Part shown: positions 15,561 through 24,368 of the stretch, one piece after another | How the letters are laid out: each line of letters begins with the position of its first letter | How positions within the stretch are numbered: position 1 is the first letter of the stretch | The notes under the pieces: generated by a model | Seen by the model: the letters and a program-made list of their open reading frames with translations, nothing else | Database searches by the model: none | Told to the model about the DNA's origin: nothing | Translations under genes and position numbers: made by a program | From: Epilithonimonas zeae | GTDB lineage: Bacteria; Bacteroidota; Bacteroidia; Flavobacteriales; Weeksellaceae | Assembly (NCBI RefSeq): GCF_900141765.1 | Contig: NZ_FSRK01000001.1 | Coordinates: 1,860,001 to 1,924,000 of the forward strand | DNA: 64,000 nucleotides | Direction: 5' to 3'

Positions 15561-16991
15561 TTATTTTGCTTGAAAATACACTCTTCTATTAGCTTTATTT
15601 TTCCATTCAGGGCACTTGGATGCAGGATCGCACTCTGGATATTTTAGATCCAGTTTACCATTTCCTTTAGCTTCTAATTTTGCAGAATTAGCCCCGTTGG
15701 AAATTAAATATTGTTTCACATTATTAGCTCTTCTTTCAGATAGAGTTTGGTTATAACTTTCTGTACCTCTTGTATCTGTAGCACCTACAACCACATAAGA
15801 ACCGTTGTTAGAGTTGATGTAGCTGATAGCACTATTTAGTATTGGCGTATTATTAGGTAAAATTCTGTCAGAGTTAAGATCGAATTCGATACCGCTCATT
15901 GCTGTTTCGTCTGCAGACACGACACCATTACCAGTATTGTTTACTGGGCAACCATTGTTTTCTACAGGTCCTGGAACCGTTACACATTTGTCATAAAGGT
16001 CAATTACACCATCAAGATCTACATCCAATGCAACACCAGAACCATCTACTCTGGCACCAGCCGGAGTGTCTAGCTGTCTGTCCCAGTCATCGCAAACACC
16101 ATCATTGTCTGCATCTCCTGCTTTACACAATTGGATATTATCGATTTTAGTTTCCAGTTCATCTATTTTAGAATATACTTCCTGCAATGGATCGTGCCAC
16201 ATCAGACTATTGCTGTGTTTACCAAGATGAACAGTCAGACCCAACGTACCATTGAAGAAGTTATCAGAAGTCTTAGCACTGATTCTGTTAACAGCGCTAT
16301 ATTGGTCGCTTCCACCACCGTCAAACGCATCATCACCAGTTACTACATACATCAATCTTCCTTCGATATCTACTCGGTTACTGATTTTATATTTCAATCC
16401 GGCTCCAGCTTGTCCAAACAAAGAGTTAAATTTAAATGGTTTATTCTCTGTCATCAATCTTTGACCAAATTCATCTTTCTGATAAGCGCGGTAAGCCAAA
16501 ACTCCTACACCAGCATATCCGTGGATTGCCCATCTGTAGTCTGCTTTGCTGTCTACTCTTCTTAGCAGGTTAGAAAGATTGATATCTCCCAAAAGAGAGA
16601 TCGCATCATACTGTGTTCTTCCGGCAACTTGCAAATTAGCTGCAGCATTTGCAGTCGCAGCATCTTTTGTATTGAAGTATCCTTGTCTTGTTTCCCCACG
16701 GTCGTATTGCAACTTCAATCCAAATGTATGAGAAAGCGCTTTGTCAATACTGAAATAAGCGGAGTAACCTACCAATGTATTACCGCTTTGGATCGATTTA
16801 AGATCTGCATTCTGCATCAACGGAACACCACCACCAAAGGAAATAGACCAGCTGTTAAACCTCGGACCTTCAGATTTTAAAGAAGTAGTTTCAACAGGAT
16901 TAGTACTACTTGTTGTCTGCACCATTTCTTGCGAAAACATCACAGCCGGACACGCCAAGGCCAATGACAAAATTGTTAATTTTGATTTCAT
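15561..16991 (-). CDS. OmpA-family outer-membrane protein with TSP3 repeats
   Basis: 476 residues. After the signal peptide (about 1-20) comes an N-terminal beta-barrel domain (residues ~45-265: WSISFGGGVPLMQNAD, YSAYFSIDKALSHTFGLKLQYDRG, LGLTVHLGKH). A calcium-binding thrombospondin type 3 segment follows (GDADNDGVCDDWD, VDLDGVIDLYDKC, with NNGCPV). The C-terminal OmpA domain contains the peptidoglycan-binding pattern GATDTRGTESYNQTLSERRANNVKQYL. It anchors the outer membrane to the cell wall and is usually abundant. A candidate -7 box lies about 150 bases upstream, implying a long leader, as is common for OmpA mRNAs. It stands alone with its own terminator. Confidence 0.93.
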   Translation of the reverse strand: MKSKLTILSLALACPAVMFSQEMVQTTSSTNPVETTSLKSEGPRFNSWSISFGGGVPLMQNADLKSIQSGNTLVGYSAYFSIDKALSHTFGLKLQYDRGETRQGYFNTKDAATANAAANLQVAGRTQYDAISLLGDINLSNLLRRVDSKADYRWAIHGYAGVGVLAYRAYQKDEFGQRLMTENKPFKFNSLFGQAGAGLKYKISNRVDIEGRLMYVVTGDDAFDGGGSDQYSAVNRISAKTSDNFFNGTLGLTVHLGKHSNSLMWHDPLQEVYSKIDELETKIDNIQLCKAGDADNDGVCDDWDRQLDTPAGARVDGSGVALDVDLDGVIDLYDKCVTVPGPVENNGCPVNNTGNGVVSADETAMSGIEFDLNSDRILPNNTPILNSAISYINSNNGSYVVVGATDTRGTESYNQTLSERRANNVKQYLISNGANSAKLEAKGNGKLDLKYPECDPASKCPEWKNKANRRVYFQAK

Positions 16992-17138
16992 AATAATAAA
17001 TTTAAATTGTTTTACTTATTAATTATACAATTAGAAAAATCATATAAACCTATCGTGAATACCGTCGTATTTGAGAGGTGCGTTCCATTATCCAATTACC
17101 ATACCAATAAAAATATTTATTTATTATTTTGAATTATT

Positions 17139-17146
17139 CAAAAATA
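17139..17146 (-). promoter_or_regulatory. Candidate -7 box of the OmpA-family gene
   Basis: TATTTTTG on the minus strand matches TAnnTTTG perfectly but has no clear -33 TTG at normal spacing. It would give a leader of about 145 bases. Confidence 0.35.
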
Positions 17147-17277
17147 GAAATCATTTAATTCTTAGGCTCGTTTTCCTGAAAATCCTTGATGAATTATAGA
17201 AATCACACAAAAACATTTTATTTTAATTAATATTTGTTAAATAATTAAAAATATTCACAAACTTAAAAAAGGAGGAA

Positions 17278-17400
17278 ATGCTATCTAAACTTAACTCTGA
17301 TCAACTTAAAAAGAGAAAGTTATTATTACGGTATAATAATTTTACAGATATTATTAGCAATAATTTAATTCTGCCTTTAACTTCCTTGCATAAATTTTAA
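17278..17400 (+). CDS. Possible 40-residue small protein behind a strong SD sequence
   Basis: The frame begins MLSKLNSDQLKKRKLLLRYN and continues to LTSLHKF, giving a basic, partly hydrophobic 40-residue peptide. The start is preceded by AAAGGAGGAA, a near-perfect anti-SD complement but with only two bases between AGGAGG and the ATG. Bacteroidota genes generally lack such sites, so it stands out. No homologue is recognised and chance occurrence in AT-rich DNA is quite possible. The next gene begins 25 bases later, so it could be a leader peptide. Confidence 0.25.
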   Translation: MLSKLNSDQLKKRKLLLRYNNFTDIISNNLILPLTSLHKF

Positions 17401-17424
17401 TCCAAAGAAAAAAAATATGATACG

Positions 17425-18195
17425 ATGAAAAGATATATTTTACTGAGTCTAATTACTTTCGGCATTCTTATATTTTCACAGACTGCGAAAAATTATAATG
17501 TCAATGGATTAACACGTAAAGCAATCCTTTATGAACCGACGATAAAATCTGACAGAGTTCCAGTAGTATTTGTTTTTCACGGTCATGGAGGCAATGCCAA
17601 TTTTGTAAGCAGAAGTATTGACGTCCAGAATTATTACAAAGAAGCTCTGGTCATTTTTATGGAGGGTCTGCCTGGCAGGGCAGTTCCCGGCCTGGATCCG
17701 AATGGTACAATGAATGGCTGGCAAATTTTCACAGACGATCTCGAAGGAAGAGACATCCAGTTCTTCGACAAAGTTTTCGCAGATATCCATCAGAAGAATT
17801 ATACTATTGATGACAAAAAAATCTACCTGATTGGTCATTCCAACGGTGCCAGATTTGCGAATGTCCTTTGGAAAACGAGAGGTGACAAAATCTCAGCCAT
17901 CTGTTCAGCCTCAGCACAAGGCGGCAATATGATTTCTGAAGCAGTCCCAATCTCAGTTTGGATGTACATTGGTAAAAATGACCGCATCGTTTCCCCAAAG
18001 AGTCAGGAAGAGTCCATCCCAATCGTCAAAACTAACCTTGGAATCACAGATAATGGAAAAACAGAAGACGATAAAACTATTTTCTCAGGAAAAAACAACA
18101 CAGAACTCGTTCTCCAGCAAAGCAATTCCGGTCACGAATTCCCAAAATCCTCACTTCCAGAAATAATAAGCTTCTTCAAAAGACACACAAAATAA
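17425..18195 (+). CDS. Secreted esterase/polyhydroxybutyrate depolymerase-like hydrolase
   Basis: 256 residues with a signal peptide (MKRYILLSLITFGILIFSQ). It has an alpha/beta-hydrolase fold of the LpqC / PHB-depolymerase / feruloyl-esterase group. Visible elements are VVFVFHGHGGNANF (oxyanion region), the nucleophile elbow GHSNGAR (Ser near residue 139), the acid region YIGKNDRIV and a late His in SGHEFPKS. It probably hydrolyses polymer-linked or side-chain esters in the periplasm or outside the cell. Substrate is unknown. A terminator-like hairpin follows immediately, and gcvP converges on it. Confidence 0.8.
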   Translation: MKRYILLSLITFGILIFSQTAKNYNVNGLTRKAILYEPTIKSDRVPVVFVFHGHGGNANFVSRSIDVQNYYKEALVIFMEGLPGRAVPGLDPNGTMNGWQIFTDDLEGRDIQFFDKVFADIHQKNYTIDDKKIYLIGHSNGARFANVLWKTRGDKISAICSASAQGGNMISEAVPISVWMYIGKNDRIVSPKSQEESIPIVKTNLGITDNGKTEDDKTIFSGKNNTELVLQQSNSGHEFPKSSLPEIISFFKRHTK

Positions 18196-18197
18196 AA

Positions 18198-18228
18198 AAC
18201 CTCTCCAGATTGGAGAGGTTGTCATTTT
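18198..18228 (+). terminator. Probable terminator
   Basis: AACCTCTCC (18198-18206) pairs with GGAGAGGTT (18212-18220) over nine bp around a five-base loop. A short T-run follows after four bases, so termination may be partial. Confidence 0.65.
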
Positions 18229-18273
18229 TATATTATCAATGAATAACAAAACAATTCATAATTAATCATTGAT

Positions 18274-21132
18274 TTACATATATGCTTCAATCGGCTCGCA
18301 AGTACAAACCAGATTTCTGTCACCATACGCTTCATCTACTCTTGCAACCGTCGCAAAGAATTTGTGTGTTCTCACCCATTCCAATGGATAAGCAGCTTTC
18401 TCTCTACCGTAAGGTTTATCCCAATTATCAGAGATGACCAATTGCTCAGTATGAGGCGCATTTTTCAATACGTTGTTTGTAGCATCCGCTTCACCATTAG
18501 CAATTTCCTCAATTTCTTTTTTGATATTGATTAAAGCCTCAGCAAATCTGTCAATTTCTTCTTTATTTTCAGACTCAGTTGGTTCTATCATCAATGTTCC
18601 AGCCACAGGGAAACTCACCGTCGGAGCGTGGAAACCATAATCCATTAATCTTTTTGCAACATCTGCTACTTCAATCCCTAAAGATTTGAACTGACGGAAA
18701 TCTACGATACATTCGTGCGCCACTCTGCCTTTATCATTAGCATAAAGGATCGGGAAATGCTCTGCCAAGATTTCTTTCAGATAATTAGCATTTAGGATAG
18801 CGTGTTCAGTAGCTTTCTTCAACCCTGAAGTTCCCAACATTTTTATGTAAGCATAAGAGATATTAAGAATCAATCCAGAACCATAAGGTGCTGCAGAAAT
18901 ACCTTCAATTGCTTCTTTTCCTCCGGTTGAGATATTAGCATTGGTTGGCAAGAAAGGAACCAAATGTTCAGCCACACAGATTGGACCAACACCAGGACCA
19001 CCACCTCCGTGAGGAATAGCGAAAGTCTTATGAAGATTCAGGTGGCAAACGTCTGCTCCGATATTTCCAGGGCTTGTAAATCCAACCTGAGCATTCATAT
19101 TTGCACCATCCATATAGATTTGTCCACCGTGTTCGTGCGTTAGTTTCGTAATTTCTTTAATATTAGCATCGAAGAAACCGTATGTCGATGGATAAGTAAT
19201 CATCACACAAGACAAGTTCTCAGAATGCTCTTCTGTCTTCGCTTTGAAATCTTCAAAATCGATTTCTCCATTCTCAAGATTCTTCACAACTACGATTTTC
19301 ATTCCCGCCATTGCAGCAGAAGCAGGATTAGTTCCGTGCGCAGATTGAGGAATTAATACAATATTTCTGTGTCCTTCGCCTCTGTTTTTATGGTATTCAC
19401 GAATAACCATTAGACCCGCATATTCACCTTGAGCACCAGAGTTTGGTTGAAGAGAAGTTCCTGCAAAACCTGTGATTTCTGCCAAATCTTTCTCCAACTC
19501 TTTAATCATTGCTTGATAACCGCCTGCTTGCTCTGTTGGTACAAATGGATGTACACCACCCCATTCTCCCCAAGAAAGAGGAATCATTTGAGTTGCAGCA
19601 TTCAGTTTCATTGTACAAGAACCCAACGAAATCATTGAATGTGTTAATGATAAATCTTTTCTTTCAAGACGTTTGATGTAGCGCATCAATTCTGTCTCAG
19701 TATGATATTTGTTGAAAACTTCTTCATCCAGAATACTATCAGTTCTCAATAATTCTTCTGGAATCGAATATTCTTCTTTAAGGCTTACTTTATAACCTTG
19801 TTTTCCTTTGAACTGAGCAAAAGCTTCAATCAAATGATTTAATTTATCAACCGTCGTAGTTTCGTTAATAGAAATACTTACAATACCTTGAGAGAAATAA
19901 TTCAGATTAATTTTCTGGTCTCTCATTTTCATCCTCAAAGACGCTTTCTCCTCCTCGTGTAGTCTGAATTTAACCGTATCAAAAACCGGTTCCGATACGA
20001 TATCATAACCTAAAATCTGTAATGCATCTCCAAGTGCATTAGTCTTATAATGGATTTGGTCAGCAATGAAATTTAAACCTTTAGGTCCATGATAAACAGC
20101 ATACATTCCAGCCATTACCGCCAAAAGAACTTGAGCTGTACAAATGTTTGAAGTTGCTCTTTCTCTTTTGATGTGCTGTTCTCTGGTTTGCAAAGCCATT
20201 CTCAATGCACGTTTGCCGTACATATCCTGAGAAACACCGATGATTCTACCAGGGATGTCTCTCTTATAATCTTCTTTACAAGTAAAAAATGCTGCGTGAG
20301 GACCACCGTAACCCATAGGAATCCCGAATCTCTGCGTGGTACCAACAGCACAATCTGCGCCCATATCGGCAGGAGATTTTAGTTTTACCAAAGCCATCGG
20401 GTCACAAGCTACAACCACTTGCAAATCGAATTCTTTATAATTAGTAATATTATCTGTATAATCCAGAACGATTCCGTTTTTTCCCGGATATTGCAGCAAA
20501 ACACCAAAATAAGAATCATTGAACTGATGATTGATATGATTGCCTACAATCACATCGATTCCTAAACCTTCTGCTTTGGTTTTAAGAACAGAAACCGTTT
20601 GTGGAAGAACTAAATCTGAAATAAAAAACTTCGTCGCATCCGCTTTCTTTTGGTCTTTAGTTCTGTTGTTGAAGAACATATGCATCGCTTCTGCCGCAGC
20701 CGTAGATTCGTCTAGAAGAGAAGCGTTGGCCAATGGGAAACCTGTCAAATCAGAAACTACAGTCTGGAAATTGAGCAAAGCTTCCAATCTTCCTTGTGCG
20801 ATTTCCGCTTGGTAAGGCGTATAAGCTGTGTACCAGCTTGGATTTTCAAGAATATTTCTTTGGATTGGCGAAGGCAGAATGGTATCGTTGTAACCAAATC
20901 CGATATAGGTATCGAAACCTGCATTTTTAGAAGCTAAATCTTTGGAATGTAAAAGCATCTCATACTCCGAAAGTGGCTCCGAGATGTCCAGATCTTTTTC
21001 TAACCTGATAGAATCAGGAATGGTTTGTGAGATTAATTCTTCTATGCTTCCAGCCCCTACTTTCTTCAGCATTTCCGCTTTATCAGACTCATTAAGACTG
21101 ATGTGACGATTTACGAATTGTTGTGTATTCAT
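18274..21132 (-). CDS. gcvP: Glycine dehydrogenase (decarboxylating), P protein
   Basis: 952 residues, the full single-chain form of the P protein of the glycine cleavage system. This PLP enzyme decarboxylates glycine and passes the aminomethyl group to the lipoyl arm of H protein. The N-terminal half has YIGFGYNDTILPSPIQRNILENPSWYTAYTPYQAEIAQGR in the usual place, and the C-terminal half carries the PLP-lysine motif HLNLHKTFAIPHGGGGPG (about residues 697-714). The homologous halves correspond to GcvPA and GcvPB of other bacteria. It is a stand-alone gene; gcvT and gcvH are not in the window. Lipoate for the H protein depends on lipB at 3.2 kb. Confidence 0.97.
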   Translation of the reverse strand: MNTQQFVNRHISLNESDKAEMLKKVGAGSIEELISQTIPDSIRLEKDLDISEPLSEYEMLLHSKDLASKNAGFDTYIGFGYNDTILPSPIQRNILENPSWYTAYTPYQAEIAQGRLEALLNFQTVVSDLTGFPLANASLLDESTAAAEAMHMFFNNRTKDQKKADATKFFISDLVLPQTVSVLKTKAEGLGIDVIVGNHINHQFNDSYFGVLLQYPGKNGIVLDYTDNITNYKEFDLQVVVACDPMALVKLKSPADMGADCAVGTTQRFGIPMGYGGPHAAFFTCKEDYKRDIPGRIIGVSQDMYGKRALRMALQTREQHIKRERATSNICTAQVLLAVMAGMYAVYHGPKGLNFIADQIHYKTNALGDALQILGYDIVSEPVFDTVKFRLHEEEKASLRMKMRDQKINLNYFSQGIVSISINETTTVDKLNHLIEAFAQFKGKQGYKVSLKEEYSIPEELLRTDSILDEEVFNKYHTETELMRYIKRLERKDLSLTHSMISLGSCTMKLNAATQMIPLSWGEWGGVHPFVPTEQAGGYQAMIKELEKDLAEITGFAGTSLQPNSGAQGEYAGLMVIREYHKNRGEGHRNIVLIPQSAHGTNPASAAMAGMKIVVVKNLENGEIDFEDFKAKTEEHSENLSCVMITYPSTYGFFDANIKEITKLTHEHGGQIYMDGANMNAQVGFTSPGNIGADVCHLNLHKTFAIPHGGGGPGVGPICVAEHLVPFLPTNANISTGGKEAIEGISAAPYGSGLILNISYAYIKMLGTSGLKKATEHAILNANYLKEILAEHFPILYANDKGRVAHECIVDFRQFKSLGIEVADVAKRLMDYGFHAPTVSFPVAGTLMIEPTESENKEEIDRFAEALINIKKEIEEIANGEADATNNVLKNAPHTEQLVISDNWDKPYGREKAAYPLEWVRTHKFFATVARVDEAYGDRNLVCTCEPIEAYM

Positions 21133-21268
21133 TTATAAAACTTCAAATTAGATTCTTATTAATAAGGTTTGTAAATTTAATCAATTTTTAAAAATAATTA
21201 TTAAGTGTAGAATTTGATAAAATCGATCGACATCATTTTATTTGATACAAAAAATTTATTTTTAAAGG

Positions 21269-23029
21269 CTATTTATTATATATCGTATCAATTTTATCCG
21301 AATATTTTTGGAGAACGATATTTCGTTTAATTTTTAAGGTCGGTGTAATTTCTCCGTTTTGGATTTCAAAATCTGCAGGCATCAGGATAAATTTTTTTAT
21401 TTTCTCAAAACTCGAAACATTGCTTTGAATACCGTCTATGAGTTCCTGATAAAACTTCTGAACTTTTTCATTCTCCACTACTTCTTTCCAGTTGGTAAAA
21501 GTCACACTTAAAGTTTTAAGTTTCTCTTCCAATGTTTCAAAATTCGGAACAATCAAAGCAGAAACAAATGGTTTATCTTCCGCAATCAACATAATTTGGT
21601 TGATGTAACTGTTGTTGGAAAACATATTCTCAATTGGTTGAGGTGCAATGTACTTTCCGTTAGACGTTTTCATCAAATCTTTGATTCGGTCTGTGATGGT
21701 TAGGTTTCCCTCGTTATCAAAAATACCGGCATCGCCCGTTTTCATCCAACCATCTTCTGTAAAAACTTTGGCCGTTTCTTCAGGATTTTTGTAATAACCT
21801 TTCATTATTCCGCTTCCTTTCACAAGAATTTCGTTATTTTCTCCGATTTTGATTTGAGAATCTCCCAACAGTTTTCCCGCACTTCCGTATTTATATTTGG
21901 TGAATGGAAAAGCTGTTACAGTCGCCGTCGTTTCTGTCATTCCATAACCAACGGTAATGTGAATTCCCATTGCATCAAAGAATTTCGTTACTTCTTCAGA
22001 AATCGATGCGCCACCGCAAGGCATGAACCACAATCTTCCGCCTAATTTGGTTTTGATTTTATTGAAAACCAAAGCATTGGCAATTTTATATTTTTGATTT
22101 AATAAGAAAGGAACATCTTGTTGATTCCGTTTTAATTCCGAAACCTGACTTCCATTTTCAATCGCCCAAGCGAAGATTTTTTTCTTGATTGGAGAAGCAG
22201 CAGATAGCATTTCGTGGATGCCTGCGTAGATTTTTTGATAGAATCTAGGCACCGAACACATCGTGGTTGGACGAACTTCTACCAAAGCACTTGCAATCAA
22301 TTTTGGATTCTCCAAGAAACTGACTTTGGCGCCTTGAGAAAAACAGAACAATGTCCAGCTTCTTTCGAAAACGTGACTGAGTGGCAGAAATGCCAAAGAA
22401 TGTTCACCTTCAAAATTCTTAAAATTGAAAAATTTAACGTGTTTATCAAAAGTGTCTTGGAAATTGCCGTGCGTAATCATCACGCCTTTCGGAATTCCGG
22501 AAGTTCCAGATGTGTAAATGATGGTTGCAACATCTTCATTCGTTCTTTCGACAATGTAAAATTTATCCGAAGTATTCTCAATAAAATCCTGAAGCGTAAT
22601 GGATTTATCTTTTAATTTAAAACTACTTTTTGCTGAAATAATGAGTTCGACATTTTGCGATTTGCTTAATAATTCGTGGCAAATATCATATTGTTCCTCA
22701 TTTCCTGCTAAGATAATTTTCGGTTCAGCATGATTGATAATATACTCCACTTGTTCCGTTCCGTTGGTCGAATAAATCGGAACCGTGACCGCGCCAAGAC
22801 ATAACGTTGCCAAATCCATCATCATCCATTCCGGCGAGTTGTCCGCAAAAATTGCGACTTTGTCATCCTTTTGAACTCCGGCTTCTGCAAGTGCGTTGGC
22901 TGTTTTGAAAACTGTTTTTTGGAATCTCGCCCAAGTCAGTTCCTTCCACTCATTATTTTTTTTGAATCCTACAGAGGCTTTCTGTGGAAATCTTTTGACG
23001 TTCTTATTCAGAAATTCCGCAATGTTCAT
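21269..23029 (-). CDS. Long-chain acyl-CoA ligase (AMP-forming)
   Basis: 586 residues. The adenylate-forming signature IIYTSGTSGIPKGVMITHG (about 168-186) and the downstream GYGMTETTATVTAFP and GWMKTGDAGIFDNEGNLTITDRIKDLMKTSNGKYIAPQPIE motifs identify a FadD/LACS-type enzyme. It activates long-chain fatty acids to acyl-CoA through acyl-adenylate, on the cytoplasmic side of the membrane. The ATG overlaps the stop codon of the upstream SDR gene by one base, so translation is coupled. The operon order (small membrane protein, SDR, ligase) suggests a linked lipid or reductive step, but the exact fatty acid is unknown. Confidence 0.92.
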   Translation of the reverse strand: MNIAEFLNKNVKRFPQKASVGFKKNNEWKELTWARFQKTVFKTANALAEAGVQKDDKVAIFADNSPEWMMMDLATLCLGAVTVPIYSTNGTEQVEYIINHAEPKIILAGNEEQYDICHELLSKSQNVELIISAKSSFKLKDKSITLQDFIENTSDKFYIVERTNEDVATIIYTSGTSGIPKGVMITHGNFQDTFDKHVKFFNFKNFEGEHSLAFLPLSHVFERSWTLFCFSQGAKVSFLENPKLIASALVEVRPTTMCSVPRFYQKIYAGIHEMLSAASPIKKKIFAWAIENGSQVSELKRNQQDVPFLLNQKYKIANALVFNKIKTKLGGRLWFMPCGGASISEEVTKFFDAMGIHITVGYGMTETTATVTAFPFTKYKYGSAGKLLGDSQIKIGENNEILVKGSGIMKGYYKNPEETAKVFTEDGWMKTGDAGIFDNEGNLTITDRIKDLMKTSNGKYIAPQPIENMFSNNSYINQIMLIAEDKPFVSALIVPNFETLEEKLKTLSVTFTNWKEVVENEKVQKFYQELIDGIQSNVSSFEKIKKFILMPADFEIQNGEITPTLKIKRNIVLQKYSDKIDTIYNK

Positions 23030-24039
23030 TAATTAGATTTTTGAATGCTTTCGGCATAATTTTTCAGATGAAAATCAACACTTTCATCGATGGGAATGAA
23101 TTCGTAATTCAAAGTTTCACGAATTTTTTTATTGGTAATTTTAGAATCTGATTTAACAGTTTCTACATTGGTCTTGTTCGCCAATTTGAGAATCGGAATC
23201 AACCAACCAAGCAAAGTTGAAAATACTGGTAAAATATCAAGAACCGAATCCGGGATGATTTTTACAGGTTTCTTTCCAAAAACTTTTCGGACTTTATCAG
23301 AAATCGTTTTATACTTCACATTTTCAGAGGTCACGATGAATCTTTGTCCGAAAATTGATTTTTCCATCAATTCAATCGCAACATTCGCAACATCCCGAAC
23401 ATCGACATAAGCTGTAGAACCTGGAAACGTAAAACCGTTCGACAATTCTTTGAACAATTTTCCACTGCTGTGATTCCAGTTTCCGGAACCGATGATTAAG
23501 CCTGGATTGATGATGACCGTATCCAAACCTTCGTATTGCGCGCGCCAAACTTCCATTTCTGAAACATATTTGGAAATCGCATAATCCGAATGGTGAAGCT
23601 TCTCATTAAAATCAGAATTTTCATCCATTTCCCCTTTTTCATTATATCCATCCAAAACAGCGATAGAACTCACGAAAAGAAACTTTTTTACTTGATTAGA
23701 ATCTATGGCGAAGAGTAATTTCTGAGTCACTTCAGAATTATTTCTGTATAATTCCTTCTCATCTTTGGGATTGAAACTTACTTTAGCAGAACAATGGTAA
23801 ACTTCTTCAACATCTTTCAAAACATTCTCCAATGATTCTGAATCTTCAAAATCAACATTAACCCACTCAATTTGATTGAAATAAAAATCAGGCTGGTCGG
23901 TATAAAATCGATAAGATTCTAAAACATCTTTCAGGTTACTGGATTTTCTTTTGGTGGCACGGACTTGCTTGCCTTTTTTCAAAAGCTCGAGAACGATAAC
24001 TCTTCCCAAAATTCCTGTTGCGCCAGTTACTAAAATCAT
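23029..24039 (-). CDS. Extended SDR (NAD-dependent epimerase/dehydratase family)
   Basis: 336 residues. The Rossmann motif is TGATGILG at the N-terminus. The catalytic Tyr-x3-Lys is DYAISKY (about 152-158), with an upstream VSSIAVLDG strand. The fold and sequence resemble dihydroflavonol-4-reductase / 3-beta-HSD-like extended SDRs, so it probably reduces or oxidises a hydroxyl/ketone on a lipid or small molecule. It starts inside the stop of the upstream small gene (ATGA, 24036-24039) and shares one base with the acyl-CoA ligase start. The three are therefore one tightly coupled operon. Substrate cannot be assigned. Confidence 0.88.
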   Translation of the reverse strand: MILVTGATGILGRVIVLELLKKGKQVRATKRKSSNLKDVLESYRFYTDQPDFYFNQIEWVNVDFEDSESLENVLKDVEEVYHCSAKVSFNPKDEKELYRNNSEVTQKLLFAIDSNQVKKFLFVSSIAVLDGYNEKGEMDENSDFNEKLHHSDYAISKYVSEMEVWRAQYEGLDTVIINPGLIIGSGNWNHSSGKLFKELSNGFTFPGSTAYVDVRDVANVAIELMEKSIFGQRFIVTSENVKYKTISDKVRKVFGKKPVKIIPDSVLDILPVFSTLLGWLIPILKLANKTNVETVKSDSKITNKKIRETLNYEFIPIDESVDFHLKNYAESIQKSN

Positions 24040-24296
24040 TCTATGTCAGGTGTTTGATGTCCGATATCGGATGTTTTTTTGAAAAGATTAATAATGAAAA
24101 TGGAATTAACAATGGTATAAGCAACAATAACTCCGATAAAATACCACAAACTTTTGCCTTCCAAAATCAAAAAGTAATTTCCTGTTCCGGAAAGTGAATC
24201 CCGAAGTACAAAAAACAAAAGTACTAAAAGAAAAAGATTGATTAAACCTGAAAAAATTAAAATAATCTTGTAAATAGTTTCCTGATATTTCCTCAT
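24036..24296 (-). CDS. Small two-helix membrane protein
   Basis: 86 residues from the ATG at 24296 (MRKYQETIYKIILIF). An in-frame ATG at 24323 lies upstream of the predicted promoter box and is rejected. Two hydrophobic helices (about 9-32 and 47-69) are followed by a charged tail. It is first in the operon with the SDR and acyl-CoA ligase genes, overlapping the SDR start by four bases. I do not recognise the family; a membrane-recruitment role for the next two enzymes is only a guess from position. Confidence 0.65.
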   Translation of the reverse strand: MRKYQETIYKIILIFSGLINLFLLVLLFFVLRDSLSGTGNYFLILEGKSLWYFIGVIVAYTIVNSIFIINLFKKTSDIGHQTPDIE

Positions 24297-24309
24297 TAAG
24301 AGATTTTTA

Positions 24310-24317
24310 CAAAGATA
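24310..24317 (-). promoter_or_regulatory. -7 box of the small membrane protein-SDR-ligase operon
   Basis: TATCTTTG on the minus strand is a perfect TAnnTTTG box 13 bases before the ATG at 24296. It decides the start of the first gene by ruling out the ATG at 24323. Confidence 0.6.
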
Positions 24318-24368
24318 ATTCAATTCGGGAAAAAATCGTTTATACTTTTCTTGAAATCTATCAGTAAA

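Larger units (their letters stand above)
16992..17424. other. Intergenic region between divergent ompA-type and esterase genes
   Basis: This 433-base AT-rich stretch contains a probable ompA promoter (17139-17146, minus strand) and a possible 40-codon small ORF (17278-17400) with a strong Shine-Dalgarno-like sequence. No repeat or RNA gene was recognised in the rest. Confidence 0.6.

Noticed and set aside
16131-16565. 144-residue plus-strand frame inside the OmpA-family gene
   Set aside because: Antisense to a conserved barrel and TSP3 region; composition is a reverse-complement artefact.
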